25,911 nt of DNA from Prevotellaceae bacterium. Lineage in GTDB: Bacteria; Bacteroidota; Bacteroidia; Bacteroidales; UBA932. A program made the position numbers and the translations under genes. Shown in pieces: positions 8,387 through 16,176 of this stretch. Within the stretch, counting starts at the first letter, position 1, and every line of letters starts with the position of its first letter. The notes below the pieces were generated by a model. That model was not told the origin of the DNA. It did not search any database and was given only the letters and a program-made list of their open reading frames with translations. The DNA lies in assembly GCA_031278495.1 (NCBI GenBank), contig JAITKG010000094.1, forward strand, positions 1 to 25,911, given 5' to 3'.

Positions 8387-9721
8387 ATGCGTAGATATTT
8401 CAACATTTTCTGGATCGTCCTTTTAGCAGGATGCTCCTCACAAAAGGACGATTCGGAATCATTTTTTCTGGAAATAAATTCCGGCGAACAAGTCCAGAAT
8501 TTCAACGCGGAAGCCGATTTCAAGTGGCTTACCGTTACAACCAACTGCACTGTTGAAACGAGCAGTAATCAGGAATGGTGTATCGCGATTATGATACCGG
8601 ACTACGTTAGCAAGAACCTTCGGATTACCGTTGAAAAAAACACTTCAATGGAAGCGCGGACAGCCACGATAAGCGTTTCGGGCATAGAAGTAAATAAAAT
8701 CATCAACATAACGGTACATCAGGCAGGTATTCTACCGGTTATGGAGGTAAACAAAACCGCTGTAGAGCTTCAGGAGGGAATTTCAGCGTTTACGCTGGAG
8801 GTGACCGCAAATGTGCCCATAGTCTTCGATAAACCCGAGTGGATTACCGAAGAAGCGGGGAATACTTGGGTAAGCGGCGTTAAAACGTATGCTTTCACGA
8901 CTGCGCCCATGCCCGCAGGCATACTGTTCCGCGAAGGAGATATCACGGTAAGAACTGCCGAAACGTTGGCCGGCGTGCCGCCCATACTGGTGCATGTCAC
9001 ACAGACTGTCGTTCACCGCACCCGTATTATTGCCCATCGAGGCTACTGGACCAAATCTGGTGGAACAGCGCAAAATTCACTTGCCTCGCTAAGAAACACC
9101 ATCGAATTGGGCGCCTATGGCTCCGAATTAGATGTATGGATCACCACCGACAATGTGTTAGTGCTTAACCATGATGCCACATATAACGGGGTGAATATCG
9201 AAAATTCTCCTTATTCGGCCATCGAGCCACTACGCTTGTCCAACGGCGAGCCGCTGCCTACGCTCCAGCAATGTATCGACATTGCCAAACAGCAGACGCA
9301 ATCGAACAAAACAAAACTGATCATCGAAATAAAAACCCACAGCAACAACACCAACAATAAAAGATGCGTAGACGCAGTGGTGAAAACGGTCAATAACAGC
9401 AAAGCGGCAGATTTGGTGGATTATATCGCTTTCAGTTCTTATGTCTGCGAAGAACTGATCAAAAGCAATCCGCAGCATCGAGTAGCCTATCTGAACGGGA
9501 ACTTGGCGCCCGCAGCATTGAAATCGGCCGGTTATTGGGGGCTTGACTATGAACAGGGCGTCTTGAGGAACAATAACGCTTGGATAACTCAGGCAAAGGC
9601 AGCCGGACTAACCACGAATGTATGGACGGTCAATTCCGAAACAGATATGCGGTATTTCATCAATATGGAGGTTGATTTTATTACGACAGACTATCCGCAA
9701 ACGTTGAAAGAACTGCTGTAA
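8387..9721 (+). CDS. BACON-glycerophosphodiester phosphodiesterase lipoprotein
   Basis: This 444-residue lipoprotein has a signal peptide ending LLAGC (lipid Cys16). Two BACON-like beta-sandwich domains (about 24-113 and 117-208) precede a GDPD TIM-barrel domain from about 210 to the end. GDPD enzymes hydrolyse glycerophosphodiesters to glycerol-3-phosphate and an alcohol, using a divalent metal. The expected residues are present: His217 in AHRGYW, Glu247 and Asp249 in SELDV, His262 in LNHDAT, and Glu314 in IIEIKT. The usual PENT of the first motif is AQNS here, which I recall as normal in Bacteroidota BACON-GDPD proteins. The first BACON domain resembles that of the preceding gene (EAD.K..TV.TN and RTATI.VS). 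The gene is coupled at both ends (2-base gap before, TAATG overlap after). A secreted phosphodiesterase fits a glycerophosphate-bearing glycan or a phosphate-scavenging role. Confidence 0.9.
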   Translation: MRRYFNIFWIVLLAGCSSQKDDSESFFLEINSGEQVQNFNAEADFKWLTVTTNCTVETSSNQEWCIAIMIPDYVSKNLRITVEKNTSMEARTATISVSGIEVNKIINITVHQAGILPVMEVNKTAVELQEGISAFTLEVTANVPIVFDKPEWITEEAGNTWVSGVKTYAFTTAPMPAGILFREGDITVRTAETLAGVPPILVHVTQTVVHRTRIIAHRGYWTKSGGTAQNSLASLRNTIELGAYGSELDVWITTDNVLVLNHDATYNGVNIENSPYSAIEPLRLSNGEPLPTLQQCIDIAKQQTQSNKTKLIIEIKTHSNNTNNKRCVDAVVKTVNNSKAADLVDYIAFSSYVCEELIKSNPQHRVAYLNGNLAPAALKSAGYWGLDYEQGVLRNNNAWITQAKAAGLTTNVWTVNSETDMRYFINMEVDFITTDYPQTLKELL

Positions 9722-9738
9722 TGAACATTTTTTTTATT

Positions 9739-10845
9739 ATGAGAAAGAATTTTTCGCTGATATTATTCCGCATTGCTTTTCACTTCTTACTCTTATTGCT
9801 CCTGTGCACTTCCTGCAAGAGAGAACCTGTTTCCATCCGGAATCCTTTACCGGTTTCTTTCGGCGACCCTTTCATTTTGAAAGCTTCCGACGGAAAATTT
9901 TACATGTACGGAACCGGCGGCATTGACAATGGGTTCCGCGCCTGCGTTTCGCCCGACCTTGTCCATTGGGAAGAATTAGGGCGTATCTACAGGGGAAACA
10001 CGCCGGACTCGTGGGGAATAGCCAATTTCTGGGCGCCCGAAGCGTATGAAATCAAGGGGAAATATTACCTGCTGTTTAGTGCAGACTGGCGCGAAAATCC
10101 AACAAACGAGTTAGAGAATTTCCGTATCGGGGTGGCCGTAGCCGACCGGCCGGAAGGCCCTTTCCGGGATTTGGCAAACCACCCGCTATTCGACCCCGGT
10201 TATCCGGTCATTGATGCAAACTTATACTTCGAAAACAACAGAACGTATTTGTATTATTCCCGTTGTTGTTATAAGCACCCTGTGCAAAGCGAAGTGGCTG
10301 ATTGGGCGCGGGCACAAGGCTGGCACAACGAGATTGAAGAGAGTTGGGTATATGGCATGGAAATAAAACCGGATTTTTCCGGCATTATTGGAGAACCTCA
10401 ATTATTACTGTCCCCTCCCCAAAAAATGGACGACCCGCAAACGGAATGGGAAAGCCGTTCCGTCACCTCCCATGAAGTAAACCGGCGCTGGACGGAAGGC
10501 TCTTTCATTTTAAAGCACAGCGGTCATTATTACTTAATGTATTCGGCCAACTATTTCGGCGGAGAAAATTATGCCGTTGGATACGCTGTAGGGGAAAACC
10601 CCTTAGGCCCTTTTACGAAAGCGGCGAATAACCCCGTTTTGCAGAAAAATACCGCATCAGGAGGAAATGTAACAGGAACGGGTCATTGCATGGCGCTGAA
10701 CATAGACGGCCAATGGTACTGCGTCTATCATGGCCGGACAAAAGAAACCGGCGAAGAAAGGCTTGTTTTCATCGACTTGATGGAAATACAACCGGACGGG
10801 AAATTAGTCGTTTATGGCCCTACCACAGCGCAAAATCAGCCGTGA
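9739..10845 (+). CDS. Second GH43 family glycosidase, lipoprotein
   Basis: A GH43-type propeller enzyme, 368 residues from the chosen ATG at 9739. An in-frame ATG at 9721 overlaps the previous stop (TAATG) and adds MNIFFI; I prefer 9739 because MRKNFSL gives a normal positively charged signal-peptide start, but coupling favours 9721. The signal peptide ends LLLLCTSC. From the 9739 start, catalytic candidates are Asp43 in SFGDPF (base), Asp159 in VIDANLYF (stabiliser) and Glu253 in WTEGSF (acid); GTGHCMAL supplies the propeller histidine. Other blade motifs are NFWAPEAYEIKGKYYLLFS and VYHGRTKETGEERLVFIDL. It is only distantly similar to the first GH43 of this locus, so the two probably cut different linkages, for example an exo-acting arabinofuranosidase or xylosidase paired with an endo-enzyme. 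It is the last gene of the PUL. Confidence 0.9.
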   Translation: MRKNFSLILFRIAFHFLLLLLLCTSCKREPVSIRNPLPVSFGDPFILKASDGKFYMYGTGGIDNGFRACVSPDLVHWEELGRIYRGNTPDSWGIANFWAPEAYEIKGKYYLLFSADWRENPTNELENFRIGVAVADRPEGPFRDLANHPLFDPGYPVIDANLYFENNRTYLYYSRCCYKHPVQSEVADWARAQGWHNEIEESWVYGMEIKPDFSGIIGEPQLLLSPPQKMDDPQTEWESRSVTSHEVNRRWTEGSFILKHSGHYYLMYSANYFGGENYAVGYAVGENPLGPFTKAANNPVLQKNTASGGNVTGTGHCMALNIDGQWYCVYHGRTKETGEERLVFIDLMEIQPDGKLVVYGPTTAQNQP

Positions 10846-10869
10846 GAAAGAAAACAGAAAACAGAATAC

Positions 10870-11235
10870 ACTCGGCTTGAAGAAGATGCGCTAACCGACA
10901 GCAACGAACCTTTTGCTCGACAACCTGCAACTTACAGAAAATAATTATCTGAAACGCGCTACTGTATTACTGTTTCACCCAAAACCTGAAAAATTTGTAA
11001 CCGGCGCTTTTATCAAAATTGGTTTTTTCCGTTCCGAAAGCGATTTACAATTTCAAGACGACATTCCCGGCAACCTGTTTGAACAAGCCGAAAAGACAGA
11101 AGCACTGTTAAACGCCGCAGCAATGTACGGCGGCAGGATTACCTGTGCCAATAATCACAAACAAGGGTAGTGACTTTTAGATTACTTTCCGCAAAGATAT
11201 TTACAATACGGTTGACCTAAGTTTGTTGGGGGCCA
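10870..11235 (+). pseudogene. Decayed AlbA_2-domain ATP-binding/regulator gene fragment
   Basis: An 86-codon open frame (10913-11170) reads LLDNLQLTENNYLKRATVLLF, then HPKPEKFVTGAFIKIGFF and GNLFEQAEKTEALLN. I recognise this as the middle of the AlbA_2 (divergent AAA_4, COG2865-type) putative transcriptional regulators common in Bacteroidota. Those proteins are usually about 450-550 residues, so most of the gene is missing. Upstream text continues in another frame as LEEDALTDSNEP (10876-10911), implying a frameshift near 10908-10914. Downstream, ITFRKDIYNTVDLSLLG (11181-11231) in a third frame resembles the C-terminal part of the same family. The part between, including the family's conserved 'REAxxNAxxHKDY' region, is absent. 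It is therefore a frameshifted, internally deleted relic between the PUL and the tetR cluster. Family assignment is by recall. Confidence 0.7.
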
Positions 11236-11251
11236 ATTCAATTTTTATTCA

Positions 11252-11281
11252 TATCTTTGTCAGACAAAATTGTCGAACAAT
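11252..11281 (+). promoter_or_regulatory. Probable tetR promoter with TetR operator
   Basis: TATCTTTG at 11252-11259 matches the Bacteroidota -7 element TAnnTTTG; a good TTTG -33 element at the usual spacing is not obvious. Immediately downstream is a palindrome, ATTGT-CGA-ACAAT (11269-11281), preceded by TTTGTC-A-GACAAA. The palindrome would lie on the expected transcription start, a normal position for autorepression by the TetR protein encoded from 11303. The same motif recurs before the dehydratase genes. Confidence 0.65.
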
Positions 11282-11302
11282 ATTATTTAATAAAATAACA
11301 GC

Positions 11303-11923
11303 ATGAACAATATTGAATTAAGTACAGAACAAATCATTATTGAAGCCGCCGAAGCGGAATTTCTCGAGAAAGGGTATGGCAACACAAAAACCGTTGCCAT
11401 TGCGCGGCGGGCAGGCGTAAGCCACTCCATGCTGCATTATTATTTTCGAACCAAAGAACAGTTGTTTCAAAAGATTTTCAGGGCGAAAGCGCATACGTTA
11501 ACGCAAATGTTCAGTGGCATATTTGAAAAAAAAAGACCATTTACCGAAACTATACGGCTTGTCGTGGAAACACAATTTAATTTTATAGCGCAAAATCCGC
11601 AATTGCCCCAGTTTATTATCAACGAACTGCTATTAAACAAGGACAATCGCAACTGGGCTATCGAAACGCTTTTCCCACAGATATATCCCATTTATTGCAC
11701 GTTGGAAAAAATGTTGAACAAAGAAATTGCGAAAGGAACAGTGCGCCCGATATCCATGCGTAATTTAATACTCAATATTGTTTCTATTAACGTTTTAAGT
11801 TTTGTTGCGTTCCCCGTTTTGCAAGACGCTTTCCAACTCAATAGCCCTAAAAAGCAGGACAGTTTTCTCAACGAAAGATGTGAAAGCAACGTGCAATTTA
11901 TTTTGAATGCATTAAAACCATAA
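11303..11923 (+). CDS. TetR/AcrR family transcriptional regulator
   Basis: A 206-residue one-component regulator. The N-terminal DNA-binding domain spans about residues 8-55: IIIEAAEAEFLEKGYGNTKT, then the helix-turn-helix AIARRAGVSHSMLHYYFRTK, a standard TetR signature. Residues ~60-206 form the helical ligand-binding and dimerisation region, which is variable and does not reveal the ligand. It probably represses itself and the dehydratase genes starting 61 bases after its stop, because a closely matching palindrome lies in front of both. An acyl-CoA or carboxylic acid linked to the dehydratase reaction is a plausible inducer, by inference only. No link to the upstream PUL is seen. Confidence 0.93.
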   Translation: MNNIELSTEQIIIEAAEAEFLEKGYGNTKTVAIARRAGVSHSMLHYYFRTKEQLFQKIFRAKAHTLTQMFSGIFEKKRPFTETIRLVVETQFNFIAQNPQLPQFIINELLLNKDNRNWAIETLFPQIYPIYCTLEKMLNKEIAKGTVRPISMRNLILNIVSINVLSFVAFPVLQDAFQLNSPKKQDSFLNERCESNVQFILNALKP

Positions 11924-11941
11924 TATTTTTTTAAACAAAAA

Positions 11942-11970
11942 TAGACAAAACTGTCGAACAGTAATGTCTA
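11942..11970 (+). promoter_or_regulatory. Palindromic TetR-type operator before the dehydratase genes
   Basis: A 29-base nested palindrome: outer arms TAGACA and TGTCTA, inner arms ACTGT and ACAGT around CGA. It ends 14 bases before the ATG at 11985. Bases 11943-11963 match 11262-11282 before tetR at 19 of 21 positions, and the two differences are symmetric, so the palindrome is kept in both. A weak -7-like TATTTTTT (11924-11931), with TTTG at 11902-11905, lies upstream, placing the operator over the start of transcription. Confidence 0.75.
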
Positions 11971-11984
11971 ACGGAAAATAAGCA

Positions 11985-14954
11985 ATGAAAATAATACATA
12001 AAATCGGTATTGACATTGGCTCTACAACACTTAAAATTATTGTATTGGACACAGAGAACAGGGTGGTTTATAAAAACTATGTGCGTCACAAGGCGGGCGT
12101 CGGCGAAGTTTTCCTTTCCGGACTTGCAGAAATATCGGCGCGTTTTCCCGAAACTGCTTTTAAAATCAACATAACAGGTTCGGCGGGAATGGGCATAGCG
12201 GAACGGACACGATGTACTTTTACTCAGGAAGTTGTTGCAGCAATTGAAGCGGTAGAAACACTATACCCCAACACGCGCACGCTGATTGATTTAGGCGGCG
12301 AAGATGCGAAAATCGTCTTTTTTGAGCAGGGTAAGCAACCCGATATTCGTATGAACGGCTCCTGTGCAGGCGGAACAGGTGCGTTTATCGACCAAATGGC
12401 CGACTTGCTCAATATTACGCCAGAAGAATTGGGAAGGCAAGCCGAAAACTATACGAAAATTCACCCTGTCGCCTCGCGCTGTGGCGTGTTTGCTAAAACC
12501 GATGTGCAAAACCTCATTGCCCACAATGTTCCTGTGCCTGACGTCGCCATGTCTGTTTTGCAAACCGTTGCAATGCAAGCAGTAACAACATTGTTTCGGG
12601 GGAGCAGAGCCTTTCCGGAAACGCTTTGCATCGGCGGGCCGTTGACATTTATTCCTGCTTTGCGCACCGCTTTCCGCAACATTTTGAAACTGAATGCCAA
12701 CGACTTGATTTTGCCCGAAAACAGTGAATTTTTCCCCGCTTTAGGCTGTGCATTTTTAGCAGGAAAACAGGAAAGTACGGTTGTCCTGCATGAAATTGAA
12801 AACCGTTTTTTGAATAATAAAAAATCCCTGCCATCGGATTTCTTGCCGCCGCTTTTTAAAAATGAGGAAGAATATGAAGGATGGAAAGCCAATCGCAAAA
12901 TCAAATATTTAAAAACAAGAGAACTGCAGCCAAACGAAGCACTGAAATGCTATCTCGGAATTGACAGCGGCTCAACCACCACAAAGATTCTAATTCTTGA
13001 CGACAGGGAAAATGTCGTTTTCAAATTCTATTCTGCCAACAACGGAAATCCGCTGAAAACGGTAATGGACGGTTTGCAGACTCTTTACAATGAAGTTGAA
13101 AATAAAAATATTGGTTTGCAAATTATTGGCTCGTGTGCAACGGGTTACGGCGAAGACTTGCTTCGTTCGGCGCTTAACCTTGATTTCGGCATTGTGGAAA
13201 CAATGGCGCACCTGCAAGGCGCACAGTGGGCTAATCCCAGAGTGTCGTTTGTTTTGGACATTGGCGGGCAAGATATGAAGTCGATTTTTGTACGGGATGG
13301 CGTGATTTCCAACATAGAACTCAACGAAGCGTGTTCGTCGGGCTGCGGCTCGTTTTTGCAGAATTTCGCCGCCACAATGCAACTCACTTTGTCCGAATTT
13401 ACCGCCGCCGCCTGCCTTGCGCCGCACCCCGCCGATTTGGGAACGCGCTGCACCGTTTTTATGAACTCAAAAGTAAAACAGTCTTTGCGCGAAAATGCCA
13501 CGATTGGCGATATTTCAGCAGGTTTAGCCTATTCTGTGGTAAAAAATTGCCTGTTCAAAGTGTTGAAAATTGCCAATCTCAACATTTTTGGACAAAATAT
13601 TGTAGTACAGGGAGGCACATTCAAAAATGACGCCGTGTATCGTGCTTTGGAATTGCTGTCGGGAAAGCCTGTCAGCGCCACCGACCATCCCGAATTGATG
13701 GGCGCATTGGGGGCGGCGTTATATGCAAAGAAGACGCATAAGGACACGGAAAAATACGCTACAAAAACGGCGTTTGATACAAAGTGCGAAACAAAAGAAC
13801 TGCAATGCAGGGGTTGTACCAATCAATGCACTGTTATTCGTTTCGATTTTGCTAACGGCAACCGTTCTTATGCGGGCAATAAGTGCGAAAAAGTATTTTT
13901 CAGTAAAAATTCAGCAAAAGAAAAAGGATATAATGCGTTTGAGTTGAAAAACAATGAGATATTTAACCTGTCTGCAAACAAAAACACAAGCCATTTCAAC
14001 ATCGGTATTCCCCGCGTGTTGAATATGTATGAAAATTTTCCGTTTTGGAAAACACTTTTCGAGCAATGTGGAATGGGAGTTGTGTTGTCGCCTGAAAGCA
14101 AACTGTCGTTGTATCAAAGTGGAATAGGCAGCGTAATGTCGGACAATATATGTTTCCCTGCGAAATTGGCGCACGGGCACATTCTCGCCCTGTCAAAAAT
14201 GAAAGTTGACAGGATTTTCTACCCCATTGTGCCGAAAGAGAAACAGGAATTTGACAGTGCGTGCAATTCATACAACTGCCCCGTGGTAAGCGGCTACCCC
14301 GAAGTGATTCGCTCGGCAATAAATCCCGCCGGAAATTTAAACATTCCATTTGATAAACCGGTCATGAATTTCGGAAATAAAAAAGCGCTGAAAAAACAGT
14401 GTTGGCAGTATGTTTCGCAGTTTGGCGTTGAAAAAAACGCCTTTAAAATTGCGTTTAGAAGCGCGCTTTCAGCAAGTCAGGATTTTTTGAAAAACCTGAT
14501 TGAGCCGCAGTGGAAAATTCTTAGAAAAGCGCTGATAAACGACGAATTGATTTTTATTGTAGCAGGCAGACCATACCACGCCGACCCGCTTATCCACCAA
14601 AAAGTAGGGCAAATCCTGTCCGATTTGGGTGTTCACGCCTTGACAGATGATGTATTTCGCCAATTCAAAAGCAAAGATTTCAAAAACTTAAATCTCGTTT
14701 CGCAATGGTCGTATCCTAACAGAGTAGTGCAAGCGGCATTGGCCGTGGCAAAGTTGCCTCAATGCGTGCAAATGATACAGCTCAACTCTTTTGGTTGCGG
14801 TCCCGATTCGTTTTTTATGGAAGAAACAGGCAAAATCCTCAAAGTAGCGGGCAAAAACCACACCATTCTGCGCATTGACGAAATCGCAAGCTCCGGCGCT
14901 ATCCGTTTGCGATTGAGAAGTTTGATAGAAAGTATGAAGTCCATTAGAAATTAA
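11985..14954 (+). CDS. Acyl-CoA dehydratase activase, two ASKHA ATPase domains plus DUF2229
   Basis: This 989-residue protein belongs to the BadF/BadG/BcrA/BcrD and HgdC ATPase family, which uses ATP hydrolysis to push electrons from a [4Fe-4S] cluster onto a partner iron-sulfur enzyme. The first ASKHA domain (1 to ~265) has IGIDIGSTTLK, LIDLGGEDAK, and Cys127 in GSCAGGTGAF with Cys166 in SRCGVF; these two positions equal the cluster ligands I recall for HgdC. The second ASKHA domain (~320-585) has LGIDSGSTTTK, LDIGGQDMK, and Cys450, Cys454 and Cys489. A further Cys group (608, 611, 615, 634) follows, then a DUF2229-type region (IGIPRVLNMYENFPFWKTL, MSDNICFPAKLAHGH, LNSFGCGPDSFFMEE). In relatives that I recall as ~1400 residues, the protein encoded next is fused to this one; here it is separate, in another frame, 10 bases on. 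Substrate unknown. Confidence 0.9.
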   Translation: MKIIHKIGIDIGSTTLKIIVLDTENRVVYKNYVRHKAGVGEVFLSGLAEISARFPETAFKINITGSAGMGIAERTRCTFTQEVVAAIEAVETLYPNTRTLIDLGGEDAKIVFFEQGKQPDIRMNGSCAGGTGAFIDQMADLLNITPEELGRQAENYTKIHPVASRCGVFAKTDVQNLIAHNVPVPDVAMSVLQTVAMQAVTTLFRGSRAFPETLCIGGPLTFIPALRTAFRNILKLNANDLILPENSEFFPALGCAFLAGKQESTVVLHEIENRFLNNKKSLPSDFLPPLFKNEEEYEGWKANRKIKYLKTRELQPNEALKCYLGIDSGSTTTKILILDDRENVVFKFYSANNGNPLKTVMDGLQTLYNEVENKNIGLQIIGSCATGYGEDLLRSALNLDFGIVETMAHLQGAQWANPRVSFVLDIGGQDMKSIFVRDGVISNIELNEACSSGCGSFLQNFAATMQLTLSEFTAAACLAPHPADLGTRCTVFMNSKVKQSLRENATIGDISAGLAYSVVKNCLFKVLKIANLNIFGQNIVVQGGTFKNDAVYRALELLSGKPVSATDHPELMGALGAALYAKKTHKDTEKYATKTAFDTKCETKELQCRGCTNQCTVIRFDFANGNRSYAGNKCEKVFFSKNSAKEKGYNAFELKNNEIFNLSANKNTSHFNIGIPRVLNMYENFPFWKTLFEQCGMGVVLSPESKLSLYQSGIGSVMSDNICFPAKLAHGHILALSKMKVDRIFYPIVPKEKQEFDSACNSYNCPVVSGYPEVIRSAINPAGNLNIPFDKPVMNFGNKKALKKQCWQYVSQFGVEKNAFKIAFRSALSASQDFLKNLIEPQWKILRKALINDELIFIVAGRPYHADPLIHQKVGQILSDLGVHALTDDVFRQFKSKDFKNLNLVSQWSYPNRVVQAALAVAKLPQCVQMIQLNSFGCGPDSFFMEETGKILKVAGKNHTILRIDEIASSGAIRLRLRSLIESMKSIRN

Positions 14955-14964
14955 AAATTTACGA

Positions 14965-16176
14965 ATGAAAAAGCAAAAAGTCAGACACAAAACCATTCTT
15001 ATTCCTTGGTTTACAGATTTCTTGTCGCCGCTTATCCCGGCGATAGCGGAATTGGCAGGCTACAAGTTTGTGAATTGTCCAAAAACGTCTAAAACTTCGG
15101 CGGAAATTGGTTTGAAATACGGCAACAATGAGGTTTGTTATCCCGCCACACTCGTTTTGGGCGACCTGATTGCCGAACTGCAAACAGGCAAATACGACCT
15201 CCACAACGTGGCTGTGGCGATTACGCAAACAGGCGGACAGTGCCGCGCCACCAATTATCTGGCGTTGATAAAACAAGGCTTGAAAAACGCAGGGCTTGGA
15301 CATATTCCCACGATTGCCGTTGCGCTGGGTGGCGTGTATCAGAATAAGCAGAAAGATTTTAAGCTCCCGGTATTCAAAATTTTCAACATTGTGCTTCACG
15401 CCTTTTTCTTTGGCGACATCCTTAATCAAATCTTTTCGGCGGCGGTCGTGCGTGAAAAAGAAAAGGGAAAATCGCAGCAACTTTTCGATTTTTATATGGA
15501 CGAGGCGCGAAAAATCGTTTTGGAAAATAAATCCAAAAAGTTTTTCCAACTCTTGGAAAATGCCGTCAACGATTTTAATTCACTCAAAATTGAAGATAAG
15601 AAACTCGAAAAAGTCGGGCTAATCGGCGAAATTTTTGTTAAATACAACAGCTACGGACAGGCGCATATTACCAACTGGCTGCGAGGGCAAGGCATAGAAG
15701 TTGAAACGCCGCCAATGACGAGTTTTTTTATGCAAGCGTTCATCAATCAAGCCGTCAACAGGAAAAACGGAATTAACCGAATAAGCCGTTTAATGTTAAA
15801 CTGGTTCCCTTTATTTTACAGGGTTCTCAACAATCGACTGAAAAAGTTTGAAAAAATAGCGCAACCATCGCGCTTCTACCACCCTCATGAGGACATTTTC
15901 GAGATTGCCGGACACGCAAAAAAAATTATTGACCTTGCCAACCAGTTTGGCGAAGGGTGGTTGCTTGCGGGCGAGGTGGCCGGTTTTGCGCAGCGCGGTA
16001 TCAATCGCATAGTATGCATACAACCTTTCGGCTGCATTGCCAACCACATAGTAGCAAAAGGCATAGAGCGCCGGCTGAAACAGTTCTATCCCGAAACGAA
16101 TTTGCTCTACCTCGATATTGACGGCGGAATGGCTGAAGTGAACCTTCACAACCGGCTGCATTTTTTGATACGGTGA
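14965..16176 (+). CDS. HgdB-like 2-hydroxyacyl-CoA dehydratase component
   Basis: This 403-residue protein matches the C-terminal part of the large activase/dehydratase proteins and is related to HgdB/FldB-type iron-sulfur subunits. Conserved cysteines likely to bind the cluster are Cys38 (FVNCPK), Cys58 (NEVCYPATL), Cys93 (TQTGGQCRATNY) and Cys357 (IQPFGCIANH). GLIGEIFVKYN and LLAGEVAGFAQRGINRIVCI are typical of the fold, and the protein ends in LLYLDIDGG. It presumably receives electrons from the ATPase encoded immediately upstream and acts in the anaerobic cytoplasm. Whether it dehydrates a 2-hydroxyacyl-CoA or, like the related double-cubane-cluster proteins (YjiM group), reduces small molecules cannot be decided from sequence. 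The gene ends convergent with cca; the 214 bases between show no gene I can support. Confidence 0.85.
   Translation: MKKQKVRHKTILIPWFTDFLSPLIPAIAELAGYKFVNCPKTSKTSAEIGLKYGNNEVCYPATLVLGDLIAELQTGKYDLHNVAVAITQTGGQCRATNYLALIKQGLKNAGLGHIPTIAVALGGVYQNKQKDFKLPVFKIFNIVLHAFFFGDILNQIFSAAVVREKEKGKSQQLFDFYMDEARKIVLENKSKKFFQLLENAVNDFNSLKIEDKKLEKVGLIGEIFVKYNSYGQAHITNWLRGQGIEVETPPMTSFFMQAFINQAVNRKNGINRISRLMLNWFPLFYRVLNNRLKKFEKIAQPSRFYHPHEDIFEIAGHAKKIIDLANQFGEGWLLAGEVAGFAQRGINRIVCIQPFGCIANHIVAKGIERRLKQFYPETNLLYLDIDGGMAEVNLHNRLHFLIR

Noticed and set aside
9030..9180. AQNS replacing PENT in the GDPD first motif, suspected catalytic loss
   Set aside because: The catalytic histidines 217 and 262 and the metal ligands Glu247, Asp249 and Glu314 are all present; the replaced Glu is not, to my knowledge, a metal ligand.
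11303..11923. TetR as regulator of the upstream PUL
   Set aside because: No copy of its palindrome was seen before the PUL genes, and the matching sites flank only tetR and the dehydratase genes.
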